Shown: positions 17,490 to 25,323 of the stretch, one piece after another
Layout of the letters: every line of letters begins with the position of its first letter
How positions within the stretch are numbered: position 1 is the first letter of the stretch
NCBI RefSeq assembly: GCF_007994075.1
Contig: NZ_VIWU01000001.1
Coordinates: 2,108,001-2,172,000, forward strand
DNA: 64,000 bases
Source of the DNA: Pseudonocardia hierapolitana
Lineage (GTDB): Bacteria > Actinomycetota > Actinomycetes > Mycobacteriales > Pseudonocardiaceae
Direction: 5' to 3'
Program-made: the position numbers and the translations under genes
The notes under the pieces: model-generated
Told to the model about the DNA's origin: nothing
The model's database searches: none
The model's input: the letters and a program-made list of their open reading frames with translations, nothing else

Positions 17490-17505
17490 GACAAATATTC
17501 TTGTC
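17490..17505. promoter_or_regulatory. Palindromic operator candidate upstream of the arsR operon
   Basis: GACAA-ATATTC-TTGTC forms a 5+6+5 inverted repeat 18 bases upstream of the arsR start. It is AT-rich against a GC-rich background and overlaps a TTGACA-like -35 element on the minus strand (complement of 17502-17507). The location between arsR and the divergent methyltransferase start at 17546 fits autoregulation, possibly with control of the divergent gene too. Confidence 0.55.
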
Positions 17506-17545
17506 AAGGATTGGGCTGCGCCGACCCGCAGTGCACACTGGCCGG

Positions 17546-18226
17546 ATGGAGCAGCGGCGGCCGTCCCCGACCGAGATCGCCCGGAGGCCGGGGCCCGCCG
17601 ACCCGCGCCTCGACCTCGTCGCCGGCTCCATCGACCTGCTCCACGGCCGCATCCGGTTCGTCCACCCGCGCGACCCCACCGCCCTGCTCTACGAGGACGA
17701 CGTCGCCGCCGACCAGGCCTACCCCCCGTACTGGGCGGAGCTGTGGCCCAGCGGCATCGAGCTGGCCCACGCCGTGTCGCAGCGCGACTGGACCGGAACG
17801 GACGCCGTGGAGCTGGGCTGCGGGCTGGGCCTCCCCGCCGTGGCCGCCGCGCTCGCGGGAGCGCGGGTGCTCGCCACCGACCGTTCCGCCGACGCGCTCG
17901 CGTTCGCCGCGGTGAACGCCGAGCAGAACGGAGCGCACATCGAGACCGCCCGATGCTCGTGGGACGCCCCCGACGCCCTGGTCGCCAGTGGCCCCTTCCA
18001 GCTCGTGCTCGCGTCCGACGTCCTGTACGGCCAGCGCAACGTCGACGACATGCACGCCCTGCTGCCCCGGCTCGTCGGCGAGGGCGGGCAGGTGTGGATC
18101 GCCGACCCGGAGCGCCCGCTCACCGAGGAGTTCCTGGCGATCGCCCGCACCCGGTGGGCGTCGGTTCAGACCTCCGCCACCCGGCTGCCGAAGATCTGGA
18201 TCCACCGCCTCACGCGGACCGCGTGA
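17546..18226 (+). CDS. Methyltransferase of the protein-lysine / small-molecule Methyltransf_16-like group
   Basis: A 226-residue SAM-dependent methyltransferase. Distinctive parts are YPPYWAELWPSGIELAHAV just before motif I (AVELGCGLGLPAVAAALAGARV), DRSADALAFAAVNAEQNG (motif II) and FQLVLASDVLYGQRNVDDM. The Y-W-A-E-x-W-P-S-G segment is typical of the METTL-like/nicotinamide N-methyltransferase-like group in which targets are often protein lysines; the target here is unknown. The gene is divergent from arsR, and its 3' end overlaps the convergent flippase gene by 17 bases. Confidence 0.83.
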   Translation: MEQRRPSPTEIARRPGPADPRLDLVAGSIDLLHGRIRFVHPRDPTALLYEDDVAADQAYPPYWAELWPSGIELAHAVSQRDWTGTDAVELGCGLGLPAVAAALAGARVLATDRSADALAFAAVNAEQNGAHIETARCSWDAPDALVASGPFQLVLASDVLYGQRNVDDMHALLPRLVGEGGQVWIADPERPLTEEFLAIARTRWASVQTSATRLPKIWIHRLTRTA

Positions 18227-19514
18227 ACCGCCTCCTCGACATCCGGTAGCGGATCAGGATCGCGGCGGCCACCACGGTCTGCCCGACGATCAGCGCGACA
18301 CCGACGCCGGTGAGCCCCAGCACGGGCATGAGCACCAACGCGGCCGGGATGACCAGCACGGCGACCGCGGCGGGCACGCCCAGCAACACGGCGTGCTGCT
18401 GCTGGACGCGGGCCCCGAAGAGCGCCGCCGTGACGATGACGTTCGGCACCGCCGAGAGCGAGGCGAGCGCGAGCAGCGTGGTGCCGGTGGCGGCGTAGTG
18501 CGCGCCGAAGATCGAGAGGATCAGCCCTGCCCCCGGGACGATGACCAACGCCGCGGGCAGGATCAGGGCGAGCGACCGCGTCACCGTGCTGCGACGGGCT
18601 GCGTCCAGCGCCGCGGGGTCGGCCGCCACGTGCGCCACGAGCGACTGCCCCATCCCGTGCGACACGAGGTACAGCCCGTATGCGATCGCCCACGTGACGC
18701 CGAAGGTCGCGGCCTGCTCGGCGCCGAGCGTCACGAGGACGAGCAGCGGCAGCCCGAACTCGACGGCGTTGGTGAACAGCCCGCCCGTCCAGTCCGCCGA
18801 CACGAACCGGGCGACGGCCCGCGGCCGCACCGGCGACGCCACGGGCGGCTCGCCGGCGGCGGGCGCAGGCAGGACGCGCAGCAGGTAGCCGGTGACGGCG
18901 AGCACGATCAGCGCGGTGGCCACCATCCACGAGACGGCGATGGCGAGGTCGAACGCGATCAGCGCCCCCGCGCCGAGCAGCGCGATCTTCAGCAGGGAGA
19001 AGACCAGGTTCTCCAGCGGCACGAGCGTGGCCCGCTTGACCGCGGTGAGGACGTAGTCCTGGATGACGAACACCGTCCAGACCGGCGTGGACAGCACGAA
19101 GAAGGCCACCAGCGGGCCGCCGCCCACCGCGTGCTGCAGCACGGGTGCCCACCAGCCGGCACCGAGCGCGAAGATCCCGCCCGCCACGCCTGCGACCGCG
19201 ATCCCCACCGCGTAGCAGGTGAACACCATCCGCCGGGCCGAACGCTCGGCGACGGGCACGAAGCGCAGCAGCGCGTTGCCGAGGTTGAGCTGCGCGCCCA
19301 CCGCGATCAGCGTCATCGTCGAGATCAGCGTGTTGTTGACGCCGAGGATCTCCGGCGGGAACAGCCGGGCGGCCACCACCCAGTAGAGCAACCCGATGAC
19401 CGACGTGAGACCCGAGCTGAGCACGAGCGCGAGCCCGTCGCGGTGCTGCGGAGCGGTCCAGCCTGCGAGAACCCCTCGCAGGCCGGACCGGCCGTGCGCA
19501 GTACCGTCAGGCAT
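18210..19514 (-). CDS. Oligosaccharide/lipid flippase family membrane protein (pair 1)
   Basis: A 434-residue polytopic membrane protein with about 12 hydrophobic segments, of the MATE/Wzx-like polysaccharide-transporter type. The N-terminal tract APQHRDGLALVLSSGLTS, the ARLFPPEILGVNNTLIS segment and LNLGNALLRFVPVAERS recur almost unchanged in the protein at 30802, so the two are paralogues. Such proteins move lipid-linked glycans or other amphipathic molecules across the membrane, driven by ion gradients; the cargo is unknown. The start lies eight bases inside the GMC oxidoreductase gene, forming a tight two-gene operon. Overlaps a convergent methyltransferase gene at its 3' end. Confidence 0.88.
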   Translation of the reverse strand: MPDGTAHGRSGLRGVLAGWTAPQHRDGLALVLSSGLTSVIGLLYWVVAARLFPPEILGVNNTLISTMTLIAVGAQLNLGNALLRFVPVAERSARRMVFTCYAVGIAVAGVAGGIFALGAGWWAPVLQHAVGGGPLVAFFVLSTPVWTVFVIQDYVLTAVKRATLVPLENLVFSLLKIALLGAGALIAFDLAIAVSWMVATALIVLAVTGYLLRVLPAPAAGEPPVASPVRPRAVARFVSADWTGGLFTNAVEFGLPLLVLVTLGAEQAATFGVTWAIAYGLYLVSHGMGQSLVAHVAADPAALDAARRSTVTRSLALILPAALVIVPGAGLILSIFGAHYAATGTTLLALASLSAVPNVIVTAALFGARVQQQHAVLLGVPAAVAVLVIPAALVLMPVLGLTGVGVALIVGQTVVAAAILIRYRMSRRRFTRSA

Positions 19515-21189
19515 CGCCCGCGTCGGCTCCCGCGGTGCCCCCTGCCCGCGCGGGCACGGTCGGGTACTCGGGCGCGAGCGGGGTGTTGCCGAGGACGATG
19601 TCGGCCGCCTTCTCCGCGAGCATCAGCGCGGGCGCGTAGGTGTTGGCGTTGGTGATCGACGGGAATGCGGCGGCGTCGACCACGCGCAGGCCGTCCACCC
19701 CACGCACCCGCATCGTGGCCGGGTCGAGCACCGCGTCGTCGTCGGCCCCCATCCGCGCGCTGCACGACAGGTGCAGGCCCGGCTGGCCGGTGCGGGCCAC
19801 CCACTCCACGACCTGCTCGTCGGAGCCGACGTCGGCGCCGGGCAGCCACTCGCCGCCGTCGAGGTGCTGCATCGCCTGCTGGGACAGCAGCTCACGGGCC
19901 AGCCGCACCGCGGCGAGCCAGCGCGTGCGGTCCTCCGAGCCGGTGAGGAAGTTGAGCTGGACCGCCGGGTGCGCATCGGGATCGGCGGACCTGATCCGGA
20001 CGGACCCGCGCGCCCCGGAGCGCATCACCTCGACGTGCATCTGGTAGCCGTGCTGGTCGACCGGCATCGACCGCTCCTCGCTCTGCATGGCGAGCGGGGC
20101 GAGCACGAAGAACAGGTCGGGGTAGCCCTGCTCCGGGGTGCTGCGGACGAACCCGCCGACCCGCATCGGGTTCCAGGCACCGGGCCCGCGGCCGAACAGC
20201 AGCGCCTCACCGACGATCTTCGGCCAGTTCGACTTGCGGCGGACCGCAGCCATCGACACCGGCAGCAGGCAGGTGTGCTGGATGTGCACGGCGAAGTGGT
20301 CCTGCAGCGACTGGCCGACCCCCGGCAGGTGCTGCACCACGGGCACGCCGAGCGCCTCCAGGTGCGCCTTGTCGCCGATCCCGGACAGCTGCAGGATCTG
20401 CGGCGAACCGATCGCCCCCGCCGACAGCAGGATCTCACCCGCCCGCACGACCGTCTCGTCAGCGCCGTGGCGGAACCGCACACCGACCGCGCGGCCGTCC
20501 TCGATCTCGACCTTCGTGACCATGACGCGGGTGCGGACGTCCAGGTTGGGGCGCTTGCGCACCGGCCACAGGTAGGCCCGCGAGGCCGACTCCCGCCGCC
20601 CGCCGCGGACACCCTGGTCGAGCGGCGCGAAGCCCTCCTGCTCCGAACCGTTGGTGTCGTTCAGGACCTTGTAGCCGGCCTGGCGGACCGCCTGGAAGAA
20701 CGCCTGGAAGATCGGGCCGTCCGTGGGGCTCGGCGCGAGGGTGTGCGGGCCGCTGCGCCCGCGGAAGGCGTCCTCGGCCTCGCCGACCCGCCGCTCGAGC
20801 CGCCGGAAGTAGGGCAGGCAGTGGGCGTAATCCCACTCGCCGGTACCGGTCTCCTGCGCCCACCGGTCGTAGTCGGCCCGGTTGCCCCGGGTGTAGAGCA
20901 TCCCGTTGATGCTGGTGGAGCCGCCGAGAACCTTGCCGCGCGGGTGCTCGATCCGCCTGCTCTGCAGCAGCGGCTCCGGCTCACCCACGTAACGCCAGTC
21001 GTGCGCAGGGCTGCCCACCGGCATGCCCATCGCGAGCGGCAGGTGAACCGCGAGGTCCCACCAGTAGTCGGGACGGCCCGCCTCGAGGAGCAAAACCTTG
21101 GTGTTCGGGTCGGCGCTCAGCCGGTTGGCGAGCACGCAGCCGGCCGCGCCGCCGCCCACGATCACGAAGTCGTACGTCTGCTCGGACAT
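19507..21189 (-). CDS. GMC-family FAD oxidoreductase, choline dehydrogenase-like (pair 1)
   Basis: A 560-residue flavoenzyme of the glucose-methanol-choline family. The FAD motif is FVIVGGGAAGCVLANRL (residues about 8-24), signature 1 is GKVLGGSTSINGMLYTRGN and signature 2 is GAIGSPQILQLSGIGD. The C-terminal catalytic region reads GLHLSCSARMG (conserved His) and SITNANTYAPALMLAEKAAD (conserved Asn). It oxidises an alcohol to an aldehyde or ketone; the substrate is unknown and no dedicated aldehyde dehydrogenase is adjacent. The ATG at 21189 gives the canonical family start. Its 3' end overlaps the flippase gene by eight bases, so the two products are made together and probably act on the same material. 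Confidence 0.92.
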   Translation of the reverse strand: MSEQTYDFVIVGGGAAGCVLANRLSADPNTKVLLLEAGRPDYWWDLAVHLPLAMGMPVGSPAHDWRYVGEPEPLLQSRRIEHPRGKVLGGSTSINGMLYTRGNRADYDRWAQETGTGEWDYAHCLPYFRRLERRVGEAEDAFRGRSGPHTLAPSPTDGPIFQAFFQAVRQAGYKVLNDTNGSEQEGFAPLDQGVRGGRRESASRAYLWPVRKRPNLDVRTRVMVTKVEIEDGRAVGVRFRHGADETVVRAGEILLSAGAIGSPQILQLSGIGDKAHLEALGVPVVQHLPGVGQSLQDHFAVHIQHTCLLPVSMAAVRRKSNWPKIVGEALLFGRGPGAWNPMRVGGFVRSTPEQGYPDLFFVLAPLAMQSEERSMPVDQHGYQMHVEVMRSGARGSVRIRSADPDAHPAVQLNFLTGSEDRTRWLAAVRLARELLSQQAMQHLDGGEWLPGADVGSDEQVVEWVARTGQPGLHLSCSARMGADDDAVLDPATMRVRGVDGLRVVDAAAFPSITNANTYAPALMLAEKAADIVLGNTPLAPEYPTVPARAGGTAGADAGDA

Positions 21190-21306
21190 GCAGGCCTTCA
21201 CACCTCGGTTCACGCTCTCGCTGGACGGCCGCCAGGCTAGCCGCGGACGCTGAAAGCAAACTGTGGATGGACGGCTGCCGAACGCCCGCCGACGGCTGCA
21301 TGGCAC

Positions 21307-21330
21307 GTGACAATATGTGATTGGCGTCAC
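21307..21330. promoter_or_regulatory. Imperfect inverted repeat upstream of the DGPF/ECF42 genes
   Basis: GTGAC at 21307-21311 and GTCAC at 21326-21330 are separated by 14 bases that are AT-rich for this genome (CAATATGTGATTGG is the central part). The site lies 117 bases upstream of the GMC start and about 95 bases upstream of the leader peptide of the YCII gene, so it may be an operator or promoter for either direction. No clear -10/-35 pair could be assigned. Confidence 0.3.
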
Positions 21331-21401
21331 ACGAAGGCGTTGTCCCCTGCGACCGAACCCGGTCGTCCCCCTCGCGACAGGCACCGATCGAGGAGGACGA
21401 C

Positions 21402-21425
21402 ATGGCCATGGTGAAGGAGCGCTGA
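21402..21425 (+). other. Seven-codon leader ORF coupled to the DGPF gene
   Basis: ATG GCC ATG GTG AAG GAG CGC TGA encodes MAMVKER. A strong AGGAGG stands six bases upstream of its ATG, and its TGA shares its final A with the ATG of the YCII gene (TGATG). The AAGGAG inside the leader could itself serve as ribosome-binding site of the YCII gene. It is either a translational-coupling leader or the remnant of a deleted upstream coding region; no function beyond this is claimed. Confidence 0.45.
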
Positions 21426-21769
21426 TGCGGTACGCACTGCTGATCAACGAACGGCCCGGGGCCGACGACCCGCTCGACGAGCACGAGCGCGCGGCCCTCA
21501 GCGCCGAGTACATGGCGTTCCACGACGACCCGCGCGTGATCGGCGGGGAGCACCTCCAGTCCGCGGAGACCGCCACCACCGTCCGGATCGCCGACGGCGA
21601 GATCCTGCTGACCGACGGCCCGTTCGCGGACACAAAGGAGATCTTCGGCGGGTACTTCCTGGTGGAGGCGCCCGACCTCGACAGCGCGCTCGAGGTGGCC
21701 TGCCGGGTCCCGGCGCTGCGGTTCGGTGGGTCGGTCGAGGTGCGTCCGCTGGGGTCGCCGTCACGGTGA
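21425..21769 (+). CDS. YCII/DGPF-domain protein
   Basis: A 114-residue YCII-related protein carrying the diagnostic D-G-P-F tract (LLTDGPFADTKEIFGGYFLV), preceded by MRYALLINERPGADDPLDEH. DGPF proteins are the standard genomic partners of ECF42-type sigma factors, and here the gene is translationally coupled to one: its TGA at 21767-21769 overlaps the GTG at 21766. Biochemical activity is unknown; a role in ligand sensing or in a small catalytic step has been proposed for such pairs. ATG 21425 is preceded by AAGGAG. Confidence 0.9.
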   Translation: MRYALLINERPGADDPLDEHERAALSAEYMAFHDDPRVIGGEHLQSAETATTVRIADGEILLTDGPFADTKEIFGGYFLVEAPDLDSALEVACRVPALRFGGSVEVRPLGSPSR

Positions 21770-22950
21770 TCGAGGAGATCTTCCGGGCCGAGTGGGGCCG
21801 GGTCGTCGCCTCCCTGGTCGGCTTCTGCCGCGACGTCGACGTCGCGGAGGAGGCCGCCCAGGAGGCGTTCGCCCTGGCCACGCGGCGCTGGGCCCGGGAC
21901 GGGCTGCCCGACGAGCCACGAGCGTGGCTCGTCACCGTCGGGCGGAACAAGGCGATCGACCGGCTCCGGCGCGAACGCCGGCACGCCGAGAAGCTCCAGC
22001 TCCTGCCGCCACCTGCGGAGACGCCGATGCCCGCTACCGCGATCCCCGACGAACGCCTCGAGCTGATCTTCCTGTGCTGCCACCCCGCGCTGGCCCCCGA
22101 GGCCAGGGTGGCGTTGACGCTGCGCGCACTGGGTGGGCTCACCACCGCGGAGATCGGGCGGGCGTTCCTGGTGTCCGAGGAGACCATGAAGCGCCGGCTC
22201 ACCCGAGCCCGCACGAAGATCAAGGGGGCGGGTGTCCCGTTCGCGGTGCCGAACGAGGACCTGTTGCCGGCCCGCCTCGGCACGGTCCTCGCCGTCCTCT
22301 ACCTGATCTTCAACCAGGGCTACGGCGACCAGCGCGTCGACCTCGCCGCCGAGGCGATCCACCTGGGCCGGATGTTGGTGGAACTCCTGCCCGACGAGCC
22401 GGAGCCGAGCGCACTGCTCGCCCTGATGCTGCTGCACGACGCGCGCCGCGACGCCCGCACCCGGGACGGCGAGCTCGTCCTGCTGGCCGACCAGGATCGT
22501 TCGCACTGGAACACCGCGCAGATCGAGGAGGGTCGCTCCCTGCTCCGCGACACCCGCGGCCCCTACGCGGTGCAGGCCGCGATCGCCGCCCTGCAGACCG
22601 AGGACCCGATCGACTGGGCGGGCGTCGCCGACCTCTACGCCACGCTGAGGGAACTCACCGGCAGCGCCGTCGTCGAGCTCAACCGCGCCGTCGCGGTGGC
22701 CGAGACCTCCGGCCCACGCGCGGCACTGGCGGTCGTCGACGCCGTCGCCGTCGATCTCGACGGCTACCGCTACCTGCACTCCACGCGCGCCGAGCTGCTG
22801 CGCCGCCTCGGTGACGAGGCAGGCGCCCGCACGGCCTACCGTCGGGCACTCGAGCTCACCACCACCGACGCCGAACGGCGGTTCCTCGAACGCCGCCTCG
22901 CGGCTTGCGGATCGTCCGGCAGGTCTGGCCGAGACGGCCCGGAGATGTGA
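21766..22950 (+). CDS. ECF42-type RNA polymerase sigma factor with C-terminal TPR-like extension
   Basis: A 394-residue sigma factor. Region 2 is EIFRAEWGRVVASLVGFCRD and AEEAAQEAFALATRRW; region 4 is LTLRALGGLTTAEIGRAFLVSEETMKRRLTRARTKI. The following 200 residues are the helical extension of the ECF42 group, with DLLPARLGTVLAVLYLIFNQGY, EALRLGR-like AEAIHLGRML and PYAVQAAIAALQ. ECF42 proteins lack an anti-sigma factor and depend on this extension and on partner DGPF proteins. The GTG start at 21766 overlaps the DGPF gene stop by four bases, making a coupled module. Length and motifs are complete. Confidence 0.92.
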   Translation: MIEEIFRAEWGRVVASLVGFCRDVDVAEEAAQEAFALATRRWARDGLPDEPRAWLVTVGRNKAIDRLRRERRHAEKLQLLPPPAETPMPATAIPDERLELIFLCCHPALAPEARVALTLRALGGLTTAEIGRAFLVSEETMKRRLTRARTKIKGAGVPFAVPNEDLLPARLGTVLAVLYLIFNQGYGDQRVDLAAEAIHLGRMLVELLPDEPEPSALLALMLLHDARRDARTRDGELVLLADQDRSHWNTAQIEEGRSLLRDTRGPYAVQAAIAALQTEDPIDWAGVADLYATLRELTGSAVVELNRAVAVAETSGPRAALAVVDAVAVDLDGYRYLHSTRAELLRRLGDEAGARTAYRRALELTTTDAERRFLERRLAACGSSGRSGRDGPEM

Positions 22951-22982
22951 TCATCGGGCTCTCGTCCGGAGAAGGGGGCCCC

Positions 22983-24392
22983 GTGACCGACCGCGGAGAA
23001 ACCGGCTTCATCAAGGCCCTCGGCCGCTGGGACACCCTCGCCGTCGGGTTCGGTGCGATGATCGGCTTCGGTTGGGTCGTGCTGGTGGGCGGCTGGCTCG
23101 AGGACGCAGGCACGCTCGGCGCCGCGCTCGCGTTCGTGGCGGGCGGCCTGGTCATGACGCTGGTCGGGCTGGCCTACGCGGAGCTCGTCGCCGCGATGCC
23201 GCGGGCAGGCGGCGAGCACAACTACGCGCTGCGCGCGCTGGGCTCCCGACCCGCGTTCGTGACGTCGTGGGCGATCGTGCTGGGGTACGTCTCGGTGGTC
23301 GCGTTCGAAGCGGTCGCGCTGCCGCAGACGCTGCTCTACCTCGCTCCCGACATGCTCGCCGGACGACTGTGGTCGGTGGCGGGCTACGACGTCTACGCGA
23401 CGTGGGCGCTGGTCGGGATCGTGGGCGCCGTCCTGATCACGTGGATCAACTACATCGGCATCCGCCCGGCCAGCGTCGCGCAGACGATCGCCGTCGCGTT
23501 CCTGATCGGCGTCGGTCTCGTCCTGCTCGCGGGCATGTTCGTCGGCGGCGAGGCCCGTCACTTCGAGCCGTGGTTCACCGGCGGGCTGGCCGGGTTCATC
23601 TCGGTGCTCGTCGCCACGCCGTTCCTGTTCGTCGGATTCGACGTGATCCCGCAGTCCGCCGAGGAGATCAACCTGCCGCAGCGGCAGGTCGGCAAGCTGC
23701 TCGTCGTCTCGGTCCTGATGGCCGCCGCCTTCTACATCGTGGTGGTCATCAGCGTCAGTTCCGCGCTCCCGCACGCCGAGCTGGCCGACGCCGAGCTCGC
23801 CAGCGCGGCCGGGATGGCCGCGCTGTGGAACAGCCCCGCGATGGGCACCCTGCTCGTCCTCGGCGGCATCGCGGGCATCCTCACCAGCTGGAACGGCTTC
23901 CTCATCGGGGCGAGCCGGATCATCTACGCGATGGCCGAGTCCGGGATGCTCCCGCGCTGGTTCGCCTACCTGCACCCGCGCTACCGCACACCCACCCACG
24001 CGATCCTGGTCATCGGCGGCCTGTCCGTGATCGCCCCCCTGTTCGGCCGGCAGATGCTGGTGTGGCTGGTCGACGCGGGCGGCATCAACATCGTGGTCGC
24101 GTTCTTCCTCGTCTCCCTGTCGTTCCTCGTGCTGCGCCGCCGCGAGCCCGACATGCCGCGGCCGTTCCGGGTGCCGGCCGGGCCGCTGGTCGGCTGGGCG
24201 GCGGCCGGCTTGAGCCTCGTGCTCGCCGTGCTCTACCTGCCGGGGATGCCGGCGGCGCTCGTCTGGCCCGCGGAGTGGTTGATCGTCGGCCTCTGGTGGC
24301 TCGTCGGCCTGTGGTTCGTGCTGCGGCTGCCCCGGATCGCCCCGGGGCCCGGTGCCGAGGATCAGCTCATCGCGGCCACCGAGAACCGATGA
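22983..24392 (+). CDS. APC-superfamily amino acid/amine permease
   Basis: A 469-residue transporter with about 12 membrane helices. The start of helix 1 (FGAMIGFGWVVLVGGWL) carries the small-residue substrate loop of APC transporters, helix 3 and its neighbours follow in VGLAYAELVAAMPRAGGEHNYALRALG, and helix 6 is FISVLVATPFLFVGFDVIPQSAEE. It probably imports an amino acid or polyamine; the solute is unknown. The GTG at 22983 is preferred because GGAGAAGGG lies upstream and the conserved sequence begins there. Its stop overlaps the following methyltransferase start (ATGA), so uptake and methylation may be linked. Confidence 0.88.
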   Translation: MTDRGETGFIKALGRWDTLAVGFGAMIGFGWVVLVGGWLEDAGTLGAALAFVAGGLVMTLVGLAYAELVAAMPRAGGEHNYALRALGSRPAFVTSWAIVLGYVSVVAFEAVALPQTLLYLAPDMLAGRLWSVAGYDVYATWALVGIVGAVLITWINYIGIRPASVAQTIAVAFLIGVGLVLLAGMFVGGEARHFEPWFTGGLAGFISVLVATPFLFVGFDVIPQSAEEINLPQRQVGKLLVVSVLMAAAFYIVVVISVSSALPHAELADAELASAAGMAALWNSPAMGTLLVLGGIAGILTSWNGFLIGASRIIYAMAESGMLPRWFAYLHPRYRTPTHAILVIGGLSVIAPLFGRQMLVWLVDAGGINIVVAFFLVSLSFLVLRRREPDMPRPFRVPAGPLVGWAAAGLSLVLAVLYLPGMPAALVWPAEWLIVGLWWLVGLWFVLRLPRIAPGPGAEDQLIAATENR

Positions 24393-25222
24393 CCGGCATC
24401 CACCCGTCCAACGCCGAGGCCGCCACCGCGTGGGACGGACCCACCGGTGACCTCTGGGCCGACCACGCCGACATGTTCGACGCGGGCGTCGCCGGCTACC
24501 TGCCGCCCTTCCTGGATGCGGCGGCGATCGAGCCCACCGCCCACGTGCTCGACGTCGGCTGCGGCAACGGGGTCACCACGCGCGAGGCCGCCCGCCGGGC
24601 CGCGAGCGTCACCGGCGTGGACCTGTCCGCGAGGATGCTCGACACCGCCCGCACGCGCGCCGCCGCCGACGGGCTCGCGAACGTCTCGTTCGTGCAGGCC
24701 GACGTGCAGGTCGCCGACCTCGGTGAGGCCCGCTACGACCGCGTGATCAGCCGCAACGGCGTGATGTTCTTCGGCGATCCCGTCGCCGCGTTCGCCAACC
24801 TCGCCCGTGCGCTGAAGCCCGACGGGCGCATGGTGTTGCTGGTCTGGCAGGCCATGGCCGAGAACCCGTGGTTCACGGCGTTCCGCCGGGCCGTCGCCGT
24901 GGGCCGGGACCTCCCGCTGCCGCCGCCGGACGGCCCCGGCCCGTTCGCGTTCGGCGACCCGGACCGCGTCCGCACGCTGCTGAGCGCCGCCGGCTTCCCC
25001 GAACCGGACTTCGCGGGCGTCCGCGCGCCGATGTTCTACGGCCCCGACGTGGCCGCCGCCGAGCGGTACGTGCGAGCGATGATGCGCGGGCCGCTCGCCG
25101 AGCTCGACGACACCACCCGCGCCGAGGCCGGCGCCGCGCTGCGCGCCACGCTGGAGGAGCACCTCGGACCCGAGGGCGTCACGTACCCGTCGGCGATGTG
25201 GATCGTGACGGCGCGCCGATGA
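24389..25222 (+). CDS. Class I SAM-dependent methyltransferase
   Basis: A 277-residue methyltransferase: HVLDVGCGNGVTTREAARRA (motif I), VTGVDLSARMLDTAR (motif II), YDRVISRNGVMFFGDPVAAF and LKPDGRMVLLVWQ. The N-terminal AWDGPTGDLWADHADMFD is typical of a common actinomycete small-molecule methyltransferase subgroup. Acceptor unknown. The ATG at 24389 overlaps the permease stop, and its own stop overlaps the ATG of the short DUF4926 remnant, so it sits in the middle of a coupled three-gene string. Confidence 0.87.
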   Translation: MTGIHPSNAEAATAWDGPTGDLWADHADMFDAGVAGYLPPFLDAAAIEPTAHVLDVGCGNGVTTREAARRAASVTGVDLSARMLDTARTRAAADGLANVSFVQADVQVADLGEARYDRVISRNGVMFFGDPVAAFANLARALKPDGRMVLLVWQAMAENPWFTAFRRAVAVGRDLPLPPPDGPGPFAFGDPDRVRTLLSAAGFPEPDFAGVRAPMFYGPDVAAAERYVRAMMRGPLAELDDTTRAEAGAALRATLEEHLGPEGVTYPSAMWIVTARR

Positions 25223-25314
25223 AGCTCTTCGACGTCGTCGAGCTCACCGTGGCTCTGCCGGGTGATGGTCCGGCACCGGGCGACACCGGTCCGGCCCGCT
25301 CCCCGACGGGGTAG
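25219..25314 (+). pseudogene. Truncated DUF4926-like gene
   Basis: A 31-codon frame starting at the ATGA overlap with the methyltransferase. MKLFDVVELTVALPGDG followed by a GDTG tract matches the N-terminus of DUF4926 proteins (usual pattern: K-L-F-D-V-V-E-L, then L-P, then G-D-x-G-T-V-V, 60-80 residues). After the GDTG position the frame runs into unrelated RSPTG and a TAG, so roughly the last half of the domain is missing. I read it as a 3'-truncated remnant; a functional micro-protein cannot be excluded. Confidence 0.5.
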
Positions 25315-25323
25315 GTTCCACTC

